A model generated the notes under the pieces. It did no database searches. It was not told where the DNA came from and saw only the letters and a program-made list of their open reading frames with translations. A program made the translations under genes and the position numbers. This document shows positions 42,974 through 50,622 of a stretch of DNA of 64,000 bases, piece after piece (within the stretch, counting starts at the first letter, position 1; each line of letters starts with the position of its first letter). This DNA comes from Deltaproteobacteria bacterium (GTDB taxonomy: Bacteria > Desulfobacterota > GWC2-55-46), in assembly GCA_016218105.1 (NCBI GenBank), contig JACRET010000001.1, forward strand, positions 1 through 64,000, given 5' to 3'.

Positions 42974-43849
42974 ATGAAGGACTTGAAACCTATTGCAATA
43001 CCGGAACACTACAACTATATCGCCGCTTTCATGACCCTTGCCTGCAATCTCTCATGCAGCTATTGCATAAACCACTTCGGCAAGGACGGCTTCGTGAAAA
43101 AGAGGCTTACGGGAGAGGAATGGGTAAGAGGCCTTAACAGGATAGTGTCGAGGGAAGACCTTCCGATAACGCTCCAGGGAGGCGAGCCGAGCCTGCACAA
43201 GGACTTCATATACATACTTAACAATATAAAGCCTGAGCTTAACATAGACATACTTACGAACCTCCAGTTCGACGTTGACGAATTCATAAAAAAGGTAGAC
43301 CCGAAACGGATCAGGAGAAATTCTCCCTACGCCTCTATAAGGGTCAGCTACCACCCCGAGGTGATGAAGCTTGAGCCTCTGGTGGAAAAAGTCCTCAAGA
43401 TGCTTGAAGCGGGGTTCTCGATCGGCATATGGGGCGTACTCCACCCTATCCAGGAGGAAACGGTAAGGCAGGCCCAGAAGCACTGCCAGGCGCTTGGTAT
43501 AGACTTCCGCTTTAAAGAGTTCCTTGGCGAGCATAACGGAAAGATGTACGGGACTTACAGGTACGAGGGGGCTTGCGACCAGAAGTTTGAAAAGTCTGTC
43601 CTCTGCAAAACCACTGAGCTTATAATGGGCAGCGACGGCTCCGTATACCGGTGCCACAGCGACCTTTACGAGGGGCGCACCCCTGTCGGCAACATCATCG
43701 ACCCCGCTTTCGACATAGAGGATATCTACAGGCCCTGCCATGTGTTCGGGCACTGCAACCCGTGCGACATCAAGGTCAAGACAAACAGGTTCCAGGAGTT
43801 CGGCCATACGTCAGTAGAGATAGAGGATATGCCTGTAGAGCACAAGTAA
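42974..43849 (+). CDS. Radical SAM enzyme (third of the operon)
   Basis: The 291-residue protein carries CNLSCSYCINHFG as radical SAM motif (about residues 25-32), QGGEPSLHKDF as the SAM glycine motif, and C-terminal cysteines (CKTTELIMGSDGSVYRCHSD, CHVFGHCNPCD) that could hold an auxiliary cluster. The start at 42974 has GAGG 5 nt upstream and lies 10 nt past the GT9 stop; a TTG at 42956 would overlap that gene. It is the last operon gene, followed by an intrinsic terminator. Confidence 0.88.
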   Translation: MKDLKPIAIPEHYNYIAAFMTLACNLSCSYCINHFGKDGFVKKRLTGEEWVRGLNRIVSREDLPITLQGGEPSLHKDFIYILNNIKPELNIDILTNLQFDVDEFIKKVDPKRIRRNSPYASIRVSYHPEVMKLEPLVEKVLKMLEAGFSIGIWGVLHPIQEETVRQAQKHCQALGIDFRFKEFLGEHNGKMYGTYRYEGACDQKFEKSVLCKTTELIMGSDGSVYRCHSDLYEGRTPVGNIIDPAFDIEDIYRPCHVFGHCNPCDIKVKTNRFQEFGHTSVEIEDMPVEHK

Positions 43850-43880
43850 GGAACTGCAGACCGCGTAAAAACAGTATTGA

Positions 43881-43911
43881 AAGGCAGGCATTCGTGTCCT
43901 GCCTTTTTTTT
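43881..43911 (+). terminator. Intrinsic terminator of the radical SAM operon
   Basis: AAGGCAGG (43881-43888) and CCTGCCTT (43898-43905) form the stem, with the T-run to 43911. It ends the plus-strand operon 32 nt after its last stop codon, and lies against the converging pil-side genes. Confidence 0.85.
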
Positions 43912-43965
43912 ACCTGATCCCGGGCGTTTCGGATGAAAAAAAGTTCAGAGTAAAACGGCTCAGCC

Positions 43966-45621
43966 TCACCTCTTAAGACGCTTAAGCGCGTCCTCCGCGT
44001 ATTTATAATCAGGCCATCTCGCAAGTATGTATTTAAACTCCGCTTCAGCTTCCGGCTTTAACCCCTTTTTCATATATAATACCCCAAGGTTATAGGAAGG
44101 TTCCGGATTGCCAGGGTCGAGCCCCTTCAAGATTCGCGCCTCGCCGATGGCCTCAGCGGTCATCCCCAGCGAATCGTAATATTTTACCAGCGTGCGGCGG
44201 ACATACCGCGACTTCGGGTTTATTTCCTCCGCCTTTTTAAACTCCTCTAACGCCTCGCCGTGTCTTTCTATCTCGTAATATTTCATTCCAAGATACATAT
44301 GCGGGCTTACGGAGTAAGGGTTCTTTTTCACCTCGTCCTCGTAGAGCCGCAACGGTACCCTCCAAAGCTCATTCCTGAAATAAGCGGCAAACGAGAGCGG
44401 CACAGCCAGCGCAAGCAAAAGAAACGTCATCAATATCTTCCGCCTGCCCCGGCTCAGGGAGTCTTCCATATATAAAACCGCTGTAACAAACGACAGCATG
44501 ATCCCTGCCGATGGGAGATAAACCCTGTGCTCGTTTATGGCATCCCTGATGGGTATTACCGAGGATTCGACGGAGAGGGTGATAAAAAACCATAACACCC
44601 CGAATGATATGATAGACCCGTAGGCATTCCCTTTCATTATGGAGAAGGCAAACATATATATGGAGGCGCCGATGAATAAAACAACGGCAATTAAGGGGCC
44701 AGACACCCCCGGGTCAAAGACCGATTCCGCAAGCGGGAAATAATACGTAAAATGCTGATCCACTGGTAAGATCAAAAGCCTTAAATAGACAAGTATCGCC
44801 TGCGGCTCCGTTATCAGGTAATTATACCTGGAGATGGTGAACGCCTCCTCCAGCTTTCGGACCCGCATCAGCTCGTCGACCGTATTCACTGCCCCGGTAC
44901 CCGGGATGACCATGCTTAGAGGTATTATCAGGAGCGTTAAGAAGAACGGCAAGAGGCGTTTGCCCCTCCCCTCACCTTTCGGAAAGAATGAGAACTCCAC
45001 GAGAGTCAAGATGAAGGGCAGCGTAAAGCTTATCTCCTTCGACTTCATTGCGAGGACGGCTGAAAGGACAGCCCCTGCGTAAAGGAGCCTGCCTTTTGTA
45101 CCCCCCGGTATTCCTGTCCTTGCCTTTAGATAAAGAACCAGAGACAAAAGATAGAAAAGGGTCGCGAGAGACGTGTATCTCTGGCTTATATAAGAGACCG
45201 CCTGTGTCTGTACAGGGTGCGTAAGGAAGTATACCGATGTCGCGAGAGCGGCCGCAAAGGGAAAAATCTCCCTATCCTTAATATTCGTCTTTATAAAAGG
45301 CGTCTCGAAGAGAGCCTTTATAAGCTTAAACACAAGGGCCGAATTGGCTATGTGGATCAATATATTGACGAGGTGATAACCGAACGGATCAAGGCCGGAG
45401 AGCTTGTAATTCAAAGCGAAACTGAGGTCTCCAGCATACCTAACGCCGGACACATCCAGAAAATTCCATAGAGACCTTATCCAGGGCGCCTCCGTAACAT
45501 ACGCCCTGTCATCGAATACGAAATCGCCGAAAAGAGCATTTGAATAGATTATTAGGCCGAGAGGCAGTAATACGAGATACAAACGGTTACAAGTTATGAT
45601 TTTTTCATATAGTGTCTTCAA
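43966..45621 (-). CDS. TMTC-like GT-C membrane protein with TPR repeats
   Basis: The 551-residue protein has about ten membrane helices, the first-loop acidic pair GDFVFDDRAYV and HPVQTQAVSYI, both typical of TMTC-like GT-C proteins, and C-terminal TPRs (HMYLGMKYYEIERHGEALEE, then a segment ending in YNLGVLYMKKGLKPEAEAEF). It is a paralogue of the genes at 14245 and 46559. Its place 180 bp past the pilA stop suggests a role in pilin or surface-protein glycosylation; this is not proven by sequence. Confidence 0.82.
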   Translation of the reverse strand: MKTLYEKIITCNRLYLVLLPLGLIIYSNALFGDFVFDDRAYVTEAPWIRSLWNFLDVSGVRYAGDLSFALNYKLSGLDPFGYHLVNILIHIANSALVFKLIKALFETPFIKTNIKDREIFPFAAALATSVYFLTHPVQTQAVSYISQRYTSLATLFYLLSLVLYLKARTGIPGGTKGRLLYAGAVLSAVLAMKSKEISFTLPFILTLVEFSFFPKGEGRGKRLLPFFLTLLIIPLSMVIPGTGAVNTVDELMRVRKLEEAFTISRYNYLITEPQAILVYLRLLILPVDQHFTYYFPLAESVFDPGVSGPLIAVVLFIGASIYMFAFSIMKGNAYGSIISFGVLWFFITLSVESSVIPIRDAINEHRVYLPSAGIMLSFVTAVLYMEDSLSRGRRKILMTFLLLALAVPLSFAAYFRNELWRVPLRLYEDEVKKNPYSVSPHMYLGMKYYEIERHGEALEEFKKAEEINPKSRYVRRTLVKYYDSLGMTAEAIGEARILKGLDPGNPEPSYNLGVLYMKKGLKPEAEAEFKYILARWPDYKYAEDALKRLKR

Positions 45622-45745
45622 TTGTCATCCGTTTGAAAACGCATCACGCTCACATTCCAGTCAGTCTCACGGGAGCGGCAAGGGAATGGAAAATTGCAAA
45701 CTCCTGATTATTGCCAGGAGTCCGTCTCACAGCGGGTCTTCAATC

Positions 45746-45776
45746 AAAAAAAAAGGAGGGGTTTTCACCCCTCCTC
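45746..45776 (-). terminator. Intrinsic terminator of pilA
   Basis: On the minus strand GGAGGGGT, loop GAAA and ACCCCTCC make an 8-bp stem (45755-45774), followed by nine T (45746-45754). It lies about 25 nt past the pilA stop, so pilA is a single-gene transcript. Confidence 0.9.
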
Positions 45777-45800
45777 TCTTTAAACGTATTCAAGATTCAA

Positions 45801-46208
45801 TCAGGGTGAGTTGGCGAATACGATCCTGCCGTTAAAGAATACTACAGTGTTGTTGTCGGTAAGACCGGCTGCTGTTGTCTTAAGCTCGACGTTGCCCGAT
45901 GTAAGGTTCATACCACCGTTTACGAAGCTTACGTTAACAGACTTCTGGTAACCGCCAGATTTAAGCTTGGCAAGGCCGTTGGTGCTGTCCACAGACTGTG
46001 CCGGGTTATCGGTAAGATAAGCCTGAGCAGCTGTGTACGCGTTCTTTGCGTCTGAATCGAGCTCTGTCTTGTACCCTCTCAGCCTGTACTTTGTAAACTG
46101 CGGGATGGCGATGGCGGCAAGTATGGCGATGATAGCGACGACTATCAAAAGCTCAACCAGCGTGAAGCCTTCCTCCCTCTTGATCCTCTTTAGCATCTGT
46201 TGCAGCAT
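45801..46208 (-). CDS. pilA: Type IV pilin PilA
   Basis: Major pilin precursor with a class IVa leader MLQQMLKRIKREEG, cut before F in EEG-FTLVELLIVVAI; the conserved E5 is present. Mature length is 121 residues. F1, F24, Y27 and Y32 match aromatic positions of the short Geobacter PilA, but the C-terminal globular domain is longer and has many Ser, Thr and Asn. AGGAGG lies 6 nt before the ATG. A sigma54 promoter and tandem palindromes lie upstream, and a strong terminator follows. Confidence 0.95.
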   Translation of the reverse strand: MLQQMLKRIKREEGFTLVELLIVVAIIAILAAIAIPQFTKYRLRGYKTELDSDAKNAYTAAQAYLTDNPAQSVDSTNGLAKLKSGGYQKSVNVSFVNGGMNLTSGNVELKTTAAGLTDNNTVVFFNGRIVFANSP

Positions 46209-46298
46209 ATTTTCCTCCTTCCGGCTTTTGATGAGCAGCTTTTAAGTATCTTCGGCTGTTCTCTAAAAAACTTGAAACATATTTGACATATATACTTA

Positions 46299-46313
46299 GC
46301 AACATCTATGCCA
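46299..46313 (-). promoter_or_regulatory. Sigma54 promoter of pilA
   Basis: On the minus strand TGGCATAGATGTTGC matches TGGCAC-N5-TTGC with one change (T for C at the sixth base); the invariant GG (-24) and GC (-12) are in place. Transcription would start near 46287, leaving a leader of about 79 nt. Confidence 0.85.
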
Positions 46314-46377
46314 AAATAAAATATCTTTTAAGAATGGGTACTTACCCTTTTATAGCGATACAAATAATGTACTTAAG

Positions 46378-46413
46378 TGACAATTTTTGTCAGTGTATTG
46401 ACAATTTTTGTCA
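46378..46413. promoter_or_regulatory. Two tandem palindromes upstream of pilA, probable PilR sites
   Basis: TGACAATTTTTGTCA occurs at 46378-46392 and again at 46399-46413, 21 bp apart (two helical turns). They lie 65-115 bp upstream of the sigma54 promoter, the usual place for an enhancer-binding activator such as PilR. A near-identical site is at 57865-57879 upstream of pilB. Confidence 0.75.
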
Positions 46414-46478
46414 GTGAGGGCAGGGTTTGTGGGGGGGGCAAGCTCGTAGCGATGGGATACGCTCGCAATGACAAATCA

Positions 46479-46592
46479 ATTCAATTACCCTGCCATAAAT
46501 GGCAGGGATTGTCGGCAAGGTACTTTGTTTCTTTCGTATAGCCCGGCTTTGACCCGCCCTAAAAGGGCGGGATTCCGCCGGGCACCCGATTA
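46479..46592 (+). repeat. Dispersed CCCTGCCA hairpin repeat, copy 3
   Basis: TCAATTACCCTGCCATAAAT and GGCAGGGATTGTCGGCAAGG are identical to 6874 onward; the second half (CCCGCCCTAAAAGGGCGGGA, TTCCGCCGGGCACC) is similar. Its end overlaps the 3' end of the next gene, whose last nine residues (RVPGGIPPF) are encoded in the repeat. Confidence 0.8.
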
Positions 46593-48349
46593 ATGGGTAT
46601 ATCCATGAATCTGCCGCAGCCATCCATATCCCGTTCCAAACAGGATCTTTTAATCCCTGTTACAACCTCTTTCATTAAAGGGCTCTTGATGAATTCGGAA
46701 AAACCGGGGTAGATTACAGCGGCCTGGTCAAAGTCCTTTAAAGCCTCCTTGTGCCTGCCTGAGGCCGCGTATGAGATGCCGCGGTTCAGGTATACGATCT
46801 CGTAATCACGGTTAAGGGCAAGCGCGGCGCTGAATGACTCTATGGATCTCCTGTGGTCTCCCAGCCCGGAATACGCCACCCCCCTGAGATTATGCGCCTC
46901 GGCTATCTTCGGGTTCATCGAGAGGACCTTATCCGCGTCGTAGAGCGCCTCGGCAAACTTGTTCTTCTTGAGATTAAGCAGACCCCTGAAGTAATAGAGC
47001 CTCGATTTACCGGGGGACTTCCCGATAGAATCGTTAAGGAGCGCCATCTCATCGTTCCATACGTTATTTCTCAAGTAAAGCGAGGTGAAGAGCGCCGGGC
47101 ACAAAATAATGAGCAGCCCGGCAGTCAATACCTTATACGAAATCTTTTTCTCCCTCTTTGAATTCAGATATTCGACTGTCCAGAAAACCAGCGAAACAAA
47201 GGAGATTAAAAGTCCGACGCTCGGGAGATAAACCCTGTGCTCATATATGAAATCCTGTATAGGGACAAGGGTGGATTCTACCGATAGGGTTAAAAAGAAC
47301 CAGAAGACCCCGAAAGGGAAAAGATGCCCCCAGATATTTCCTGTTTTACGGGAAGACCTTAGAACAAAAAAAGAAATTAAAATGAGAGATGAAAGGAATA
47401 AGAAAGACATGAAAGCGGGAGGGTCGAATAAAGACGTCGATACCGGGTAATCGTATTCAAGCCTCTGCCCTACAGGGAGCAGAAGGAGCCGTATATATGT
47501 TACTACCACCTTTAGCTCGGTGAAGAAATAAACGCTCCTGGGGAGCCTCGCGGCCTCGTTTATCTGCAGATTCCTCAGGTGCTCGGCGCTTGCGTTATAG
47601 TTACCGAAAATCCCGATATCAGGCCCCAGGAGAGTAAGGGGTATTATGACCAGAGTAAAATAAAAAGGTATCCTGTAGCGCGCGGAACTCTTTATCTCGG
47701 GCCGGAAGAAGACGAACTCATAGAGCGCGATGGCGAATGGCAGCGTAAAGCTTATCTCCTTTGTCTTCATCGCTATAACGGCCGAGAGCAACGACCCTGC
47801 GTAGAAGAGCCGGTTCGCCGTCCCCCCTTTGCCTTGCGCCCAGCCGATCCTCGCCTTCACGTAAAGAAGCACTGATGATATATAAAAAAAAGCCGCCAGC
47901 GAGGTAAACCTCTGGGTCACGTAGCTTACGGCCTGTGATTCTACCGGGTGAGAGAGGAAGATAACCGCCGCGATGAATGCGGCATAAACAGAGACCTCAT
48001 CACTGGCATGTATTCCCTTTATGAAAGGCGTGCGGAAGGTATTTCTTACAAGAGAGAAGACAAGAATGGAATTGAGTACGTGTATGAGTATGTTGACGAG
48101 ATGGAAATCAAACGGGACGAGGCCGCCGGTAGAGTAGTTGAGGGCAAAGCTCAAAAAACCGATATACCTTGTGCCTGAGAGGTCCAGAAAATTACCGAGA
48201 GACCTTATCTGCCGGTTCGCGAGGACATAAGCCTCGTCATCGTAGACGAAAGGCGCGTTCAGCACGTTTGAGTACAACAGCACACCCAAAGGGATGAGGA
48301 GTAAAGGCAGATATTTAAGGAAGATTTTTTTATCGGGAATATTTTTCAT
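46559..48349 (-). CDS. TMTC-like GT-C membrane protein with TPR repeats
   Basis: The 596-residue protein has the same plan as 43966 and 14245: ten or so helices, NAPFVYDDEAYV in the first loop, HPVESQAVSYV, then C-terminal TPRs (YYFRGLLNLKKNKFAEALYD, HNLRGVAYSGLGDHRRSIES, YLNRGISYAASGRHKEALKD). It sits upstream of the pilA promoter, in the same direction. The last residues come from a dispersed repeat that has replaced the original end. It probably transfers a sugar from a polyprenol-phosphate donor. Confidence 0.82.
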   Translation of the reverse strand: MKNIPDKKIFLKYLPLLLIPLGVLLYSNVLNAPFVYDDEAYVLANRQIRSLGNFLDLSGTRYIGFLSFALNYSTGGLVPFDFHLVNILIHVLNSILVFSLVRNTFRTPFIKGIHASDEVSVYAAFIAAVIFLSHPVESQAVSYVTQRFTSLAAFFYISSVLLYVKARIGWAQGKGGTANRLFYAGSLLSAVIAMKTKEISFTLPFAIALYEFVFFRPEIKSSARYRIPFYFTLVIIPLTLLGPDIGIFGNYNASAEHLRNLQINEAARLPRSVYFFTELKVVVTYIRLLLLPVGQRLEYDYPVSTSLFDPPAFMSFLFLSSLILISFFVLRSSRKTGNIWGHLFPFGVFWFFLTLSVESTLVPIQDFIYEHRVYLPSVGLLISFVSLVFWTVEYLNSKREKKISYKVLTAGLLIILCPALFTSLYLRNNVWNDEMALLNDSIGKSPGKSRLYYFRGLLNLKKNKFAEALYDADKVLSMNPKIAEAHNLRGVAYSGLGDHRRSIESFSAALALNRDYEIVYLNRGISYAASGRHKEALKDFDQAAVIYPGFSEFIKSPLMKEVVTGIKRSCLERDMDGCGRFMDIPINRVPGGIPPF

Positions 48350-48372
48350 GCAGGCGGCTCAACGTGCGGGCG

Positions 48373-50622
48373 TCATTTCAGTATCTCGTTCAATGCGCCG
48401 CCTTTGGCCGTACCCTTGAATTTATCGGAAAGGTTCTTAAGCACCGCCTTGTATTCAGGCTTCGTCTCAATCGCCTTGCCGTAATAATAAGCGCCCTCGT
48501 CAAGCCCCCCCGTCTCAAAGAGCGAATTGCCTATGTAGTAATATATGTCCCCCAGTTCCTTCGGATCGTCTATGGCGAACGCGGCCCGTTTGAGGTACGT
48601 GACCGCAGGCTCGAAATCCGATGTGTCGAAGTACGACATGCCCAGCGCCTGATAGGCAAACGGGTCTGATTCATCGTCAGCCATGATGACGTATTTATTA
48701 AGATTGCATATCGCCTCTTTATGGTCCTTCATATCACGGCTTACAAGGCCGAGCGCGAGGTAGGAGTTTTTGTAGGACTTGTCGCACTTGATAGACGACC
48801 AGAAGGCATCTATGGATTCCTTCTGTCTCTTAAGCTTCCCAAGGACAACGCCCATGTCATAATAGGTATCCGCGCTCTTGATGACCGAAAGCGCCTTCTT
48901 AAACTCCGTTACCGCTTCTTCCATATACTCCCCTCCTAGCATGCTGTCAACCAGCCCGAGGAGCCTGTGGGGCCTGGCGAACGGCTCGCCGCCCGAATCG
49001 GAGATGAACCTCTTAAGCTCGGCCCTTATGGACTTAAGCCCTTCCCTGTCCTCCGGGAGCTTGTATTTAGGGTCATCAGAGCAGGCGTTAAAGGCCATAC
49101 CGTGCCTCCCTATGGCTTCCCTATGGCTTTCGGTATTCTTTAAAAAAAGTATGGAGATGTCATCGAAGCTTACGGCCTTCCATTCCGGGCTCAGGTGTAA
49201 ATTCTTGCAGAAGGGGCTGTCCAGCTTTATCAGCGCCATGTCGATGGACAGCTCGGCTACGAGCCTGTCCCATCTTGCCGGGTTGTTTACGAGCCTCGAT
49301 TGCCAGAAAAAATAAGGCGAATAGACCGTCGGCGTCCTTCCGTCTATATAGACCTTCGCCTCGGGATACTCGTATATAAGGTACCCTCCGAAGATGTACT
49401 CATTATAGATATTGCCCTTTATCCCTTCTTTTTTCATGAAGGCCACCGTGCCTTCGGGGTATTGGCCTTTCTCAAGCCCAAGCCCCAGGCTGCCGCCTAT
49501 AAAGGCCTTTCCGAAATCAAAGATCATAACGAACGCCAAAAACAGGCTTATGAGCACCGGTAGTAAAAGATGCGGCTTTTTTCCCCTCGACTTCAGATAA
49601 TCGTTTATATTGAGCGCCAGCACAGGCCCGGCAAAATATGCGAACAAGGCTATCCATCTCACGTGCGAGATTGCCATATACAGCCCTGCCGCCACGAGGA
49701 ATATCGACCTTGCCTTAAGAGACCTGTAGTTGATTATGAGGGCTATTACGGTAGCGATTATCAGCAGCTCAAAGGCGAAGTGATCGAGCGGAAAAGGATA
49801 CAGATAGAAAAAAAGCTCTTTTAGGCCGGGTTTTGTCCACTCGCCGATATGCTTTATGGCGTCCGCATTGTCCACGCCGTGATGTATGAAAGGGAAGATG
49901 ACCAGCTTGGGGCCGTAGGGGTTGATAAGGGAGACCGCCGGCAAGGCGACGGCCGCGCCTATCATGCTTTTGAGCTTCCCGGAGAGGTCGCCCTTCAAGC
50001 CCTGCCTCCGTATCGTATCAATCACCTCGCCTGCCGCGTAAGCCCCGGCTATAAATATACCGAGTATCGCGCTTGAATGCACGTTGACCCATATCACCTG
50101 CAAGGGCAAAAGCGCCAGCAGATATAAAAGCTTACCCTTACGCTCATAAAGCGTGAATAAAAGGAGATACAGGGATACGAAAAAATACTCAAAGAGATGG
50201 GGGCGTATAAAAAGCCTGGTATGCGAGCATACGAAGACAAGGTAGAGTATCGGGATTACAAGCCAGATATCCCCTGCTGTATGCCTTAGATTGCGGTAAA
50301 GGAAGATGAATGTGAATGTGACGAGTATTACCTGAAGTATGAAAAGGCCCTGCCACCCTCCGAGCCAGGTGAAGAAAAAATAAGTCAATACCTGAAAGCC
50401 CCAGGTAAAATCAACCCAGGGTTTTCCGCCGAAGGTGTATGAGAACGGGTCGGTAAAGGGTACCTTGAGGTTGGATGTGATCCATTCGCCGCTTTTAAGG
50501 GCCCAGAATATGTCCGTGTCCCAGTGCTGTTTCTGGTATGAGACAAGGATTATAAGGATGCCGAGTACCGCGAACAGGATCGCTGCCAGTACCCTGGTGA
50601 TGCGGCTACTCGGGGATTTCAT
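48373..50622 (-). CDS. GT-C-like membrane protein with long TPR tail
   Basis: The 749-residue protein differs from the other three: an N-terminal membrane half with WVDFTWGFQVLTYFFF, SHTRLFIRPHLFEYFFV and IWVNVHSSAILGIF, about twelve helices to about residue 375, a mixed periplasmic part (EGTVAFMKKEGIKGNIYNEY, a GT-C-associated fold), then TPRs (YYDMGVVLGKLKRQKESIDA, AYQALGMSYFDTSDFEPAVT, YYYIGNSLFETGGLDEGAYY). The start overlaps pilR by 17 nt, so it is co-transcribed with pilR. Candidate oligosaccharyl or polyprenol-linked transferase for pilin. Confidence 0.75.
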   Translation of the reverse strand: MKSPSSRITRVLAAILFAVLGILIILVSYQKQHWDTDIFWALKSGEWITSNLKVPFTDPFSYTFGGKPWVDFTWGFQVLTYFFFTWLGGWQGLFILQVILVTFTFIFLYRNLRHTAGDIWLVIPILYLVFVCSHTRLFIRPHLFEYFFVSLYLLLFTLYERKGKLLYLLALLPLQVIWVNVHSSAILGIFIAGAYAAGEVIDTIRRQGLKGDLSGKLKSMIGAAVALPAVSLINPYGPKLVIFPFIHHGVDNADAIKHIGEWTKPGLKELFFYLYPFPLDHFAFELLIIATVIALIINYRSLKARSIFLVAAGLYMAISHVRWIALFAYFAGPVLALNINDYLKSRGKKPHLLLPVLISLFLAFVMIFDFGKAFIGGSLGLGLEKGQYPEGTVAFMKKEGIKGNIYNEYIFGGYLIYEYPEAKVYIDGRTPTVYSPYFFWQSRLVNNPARWDRLVAELSIDMALIKLDSPFCKNLHLSPEWKAVSFDDISILFLKNTESHREAIGRHGMAFNACSDDPKYKLPEDREGLKSIRAELKRFISDSGGEPFARPHRLLGLVDSMLGGEYMEEAVTEFKKALSVIKSADTYYDMGVVLGKLKRQKESIDAFWSSIKCDKSYKNSYLALGLVSRDMKDHKEAICNLNKYVIMADDESDPFAYQALGMSYFDTSDFEPAVTYLKRAAFAIDDPKELGDIYYYIGNSLFETGGLDEGAYYYGKAIETKPEYKAVLKNLSDKFKGTAKGGALNEILK

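Noticed and set aside
43052-43807. Minus-strand open frame of about 250 residues opposite the third radical SAM gene
   Set aside because: No recognisable motif or start site; the plus-strand radical SAM protein has intact cluster motifs and operon context.
46378-46413. Tandem palindromes considered as a short CRISPR-like or iteron array
   Set aside because: Only two units, 6 nt apart, and placed upstream of a sigma54 promoter; regulatory sites fit better.
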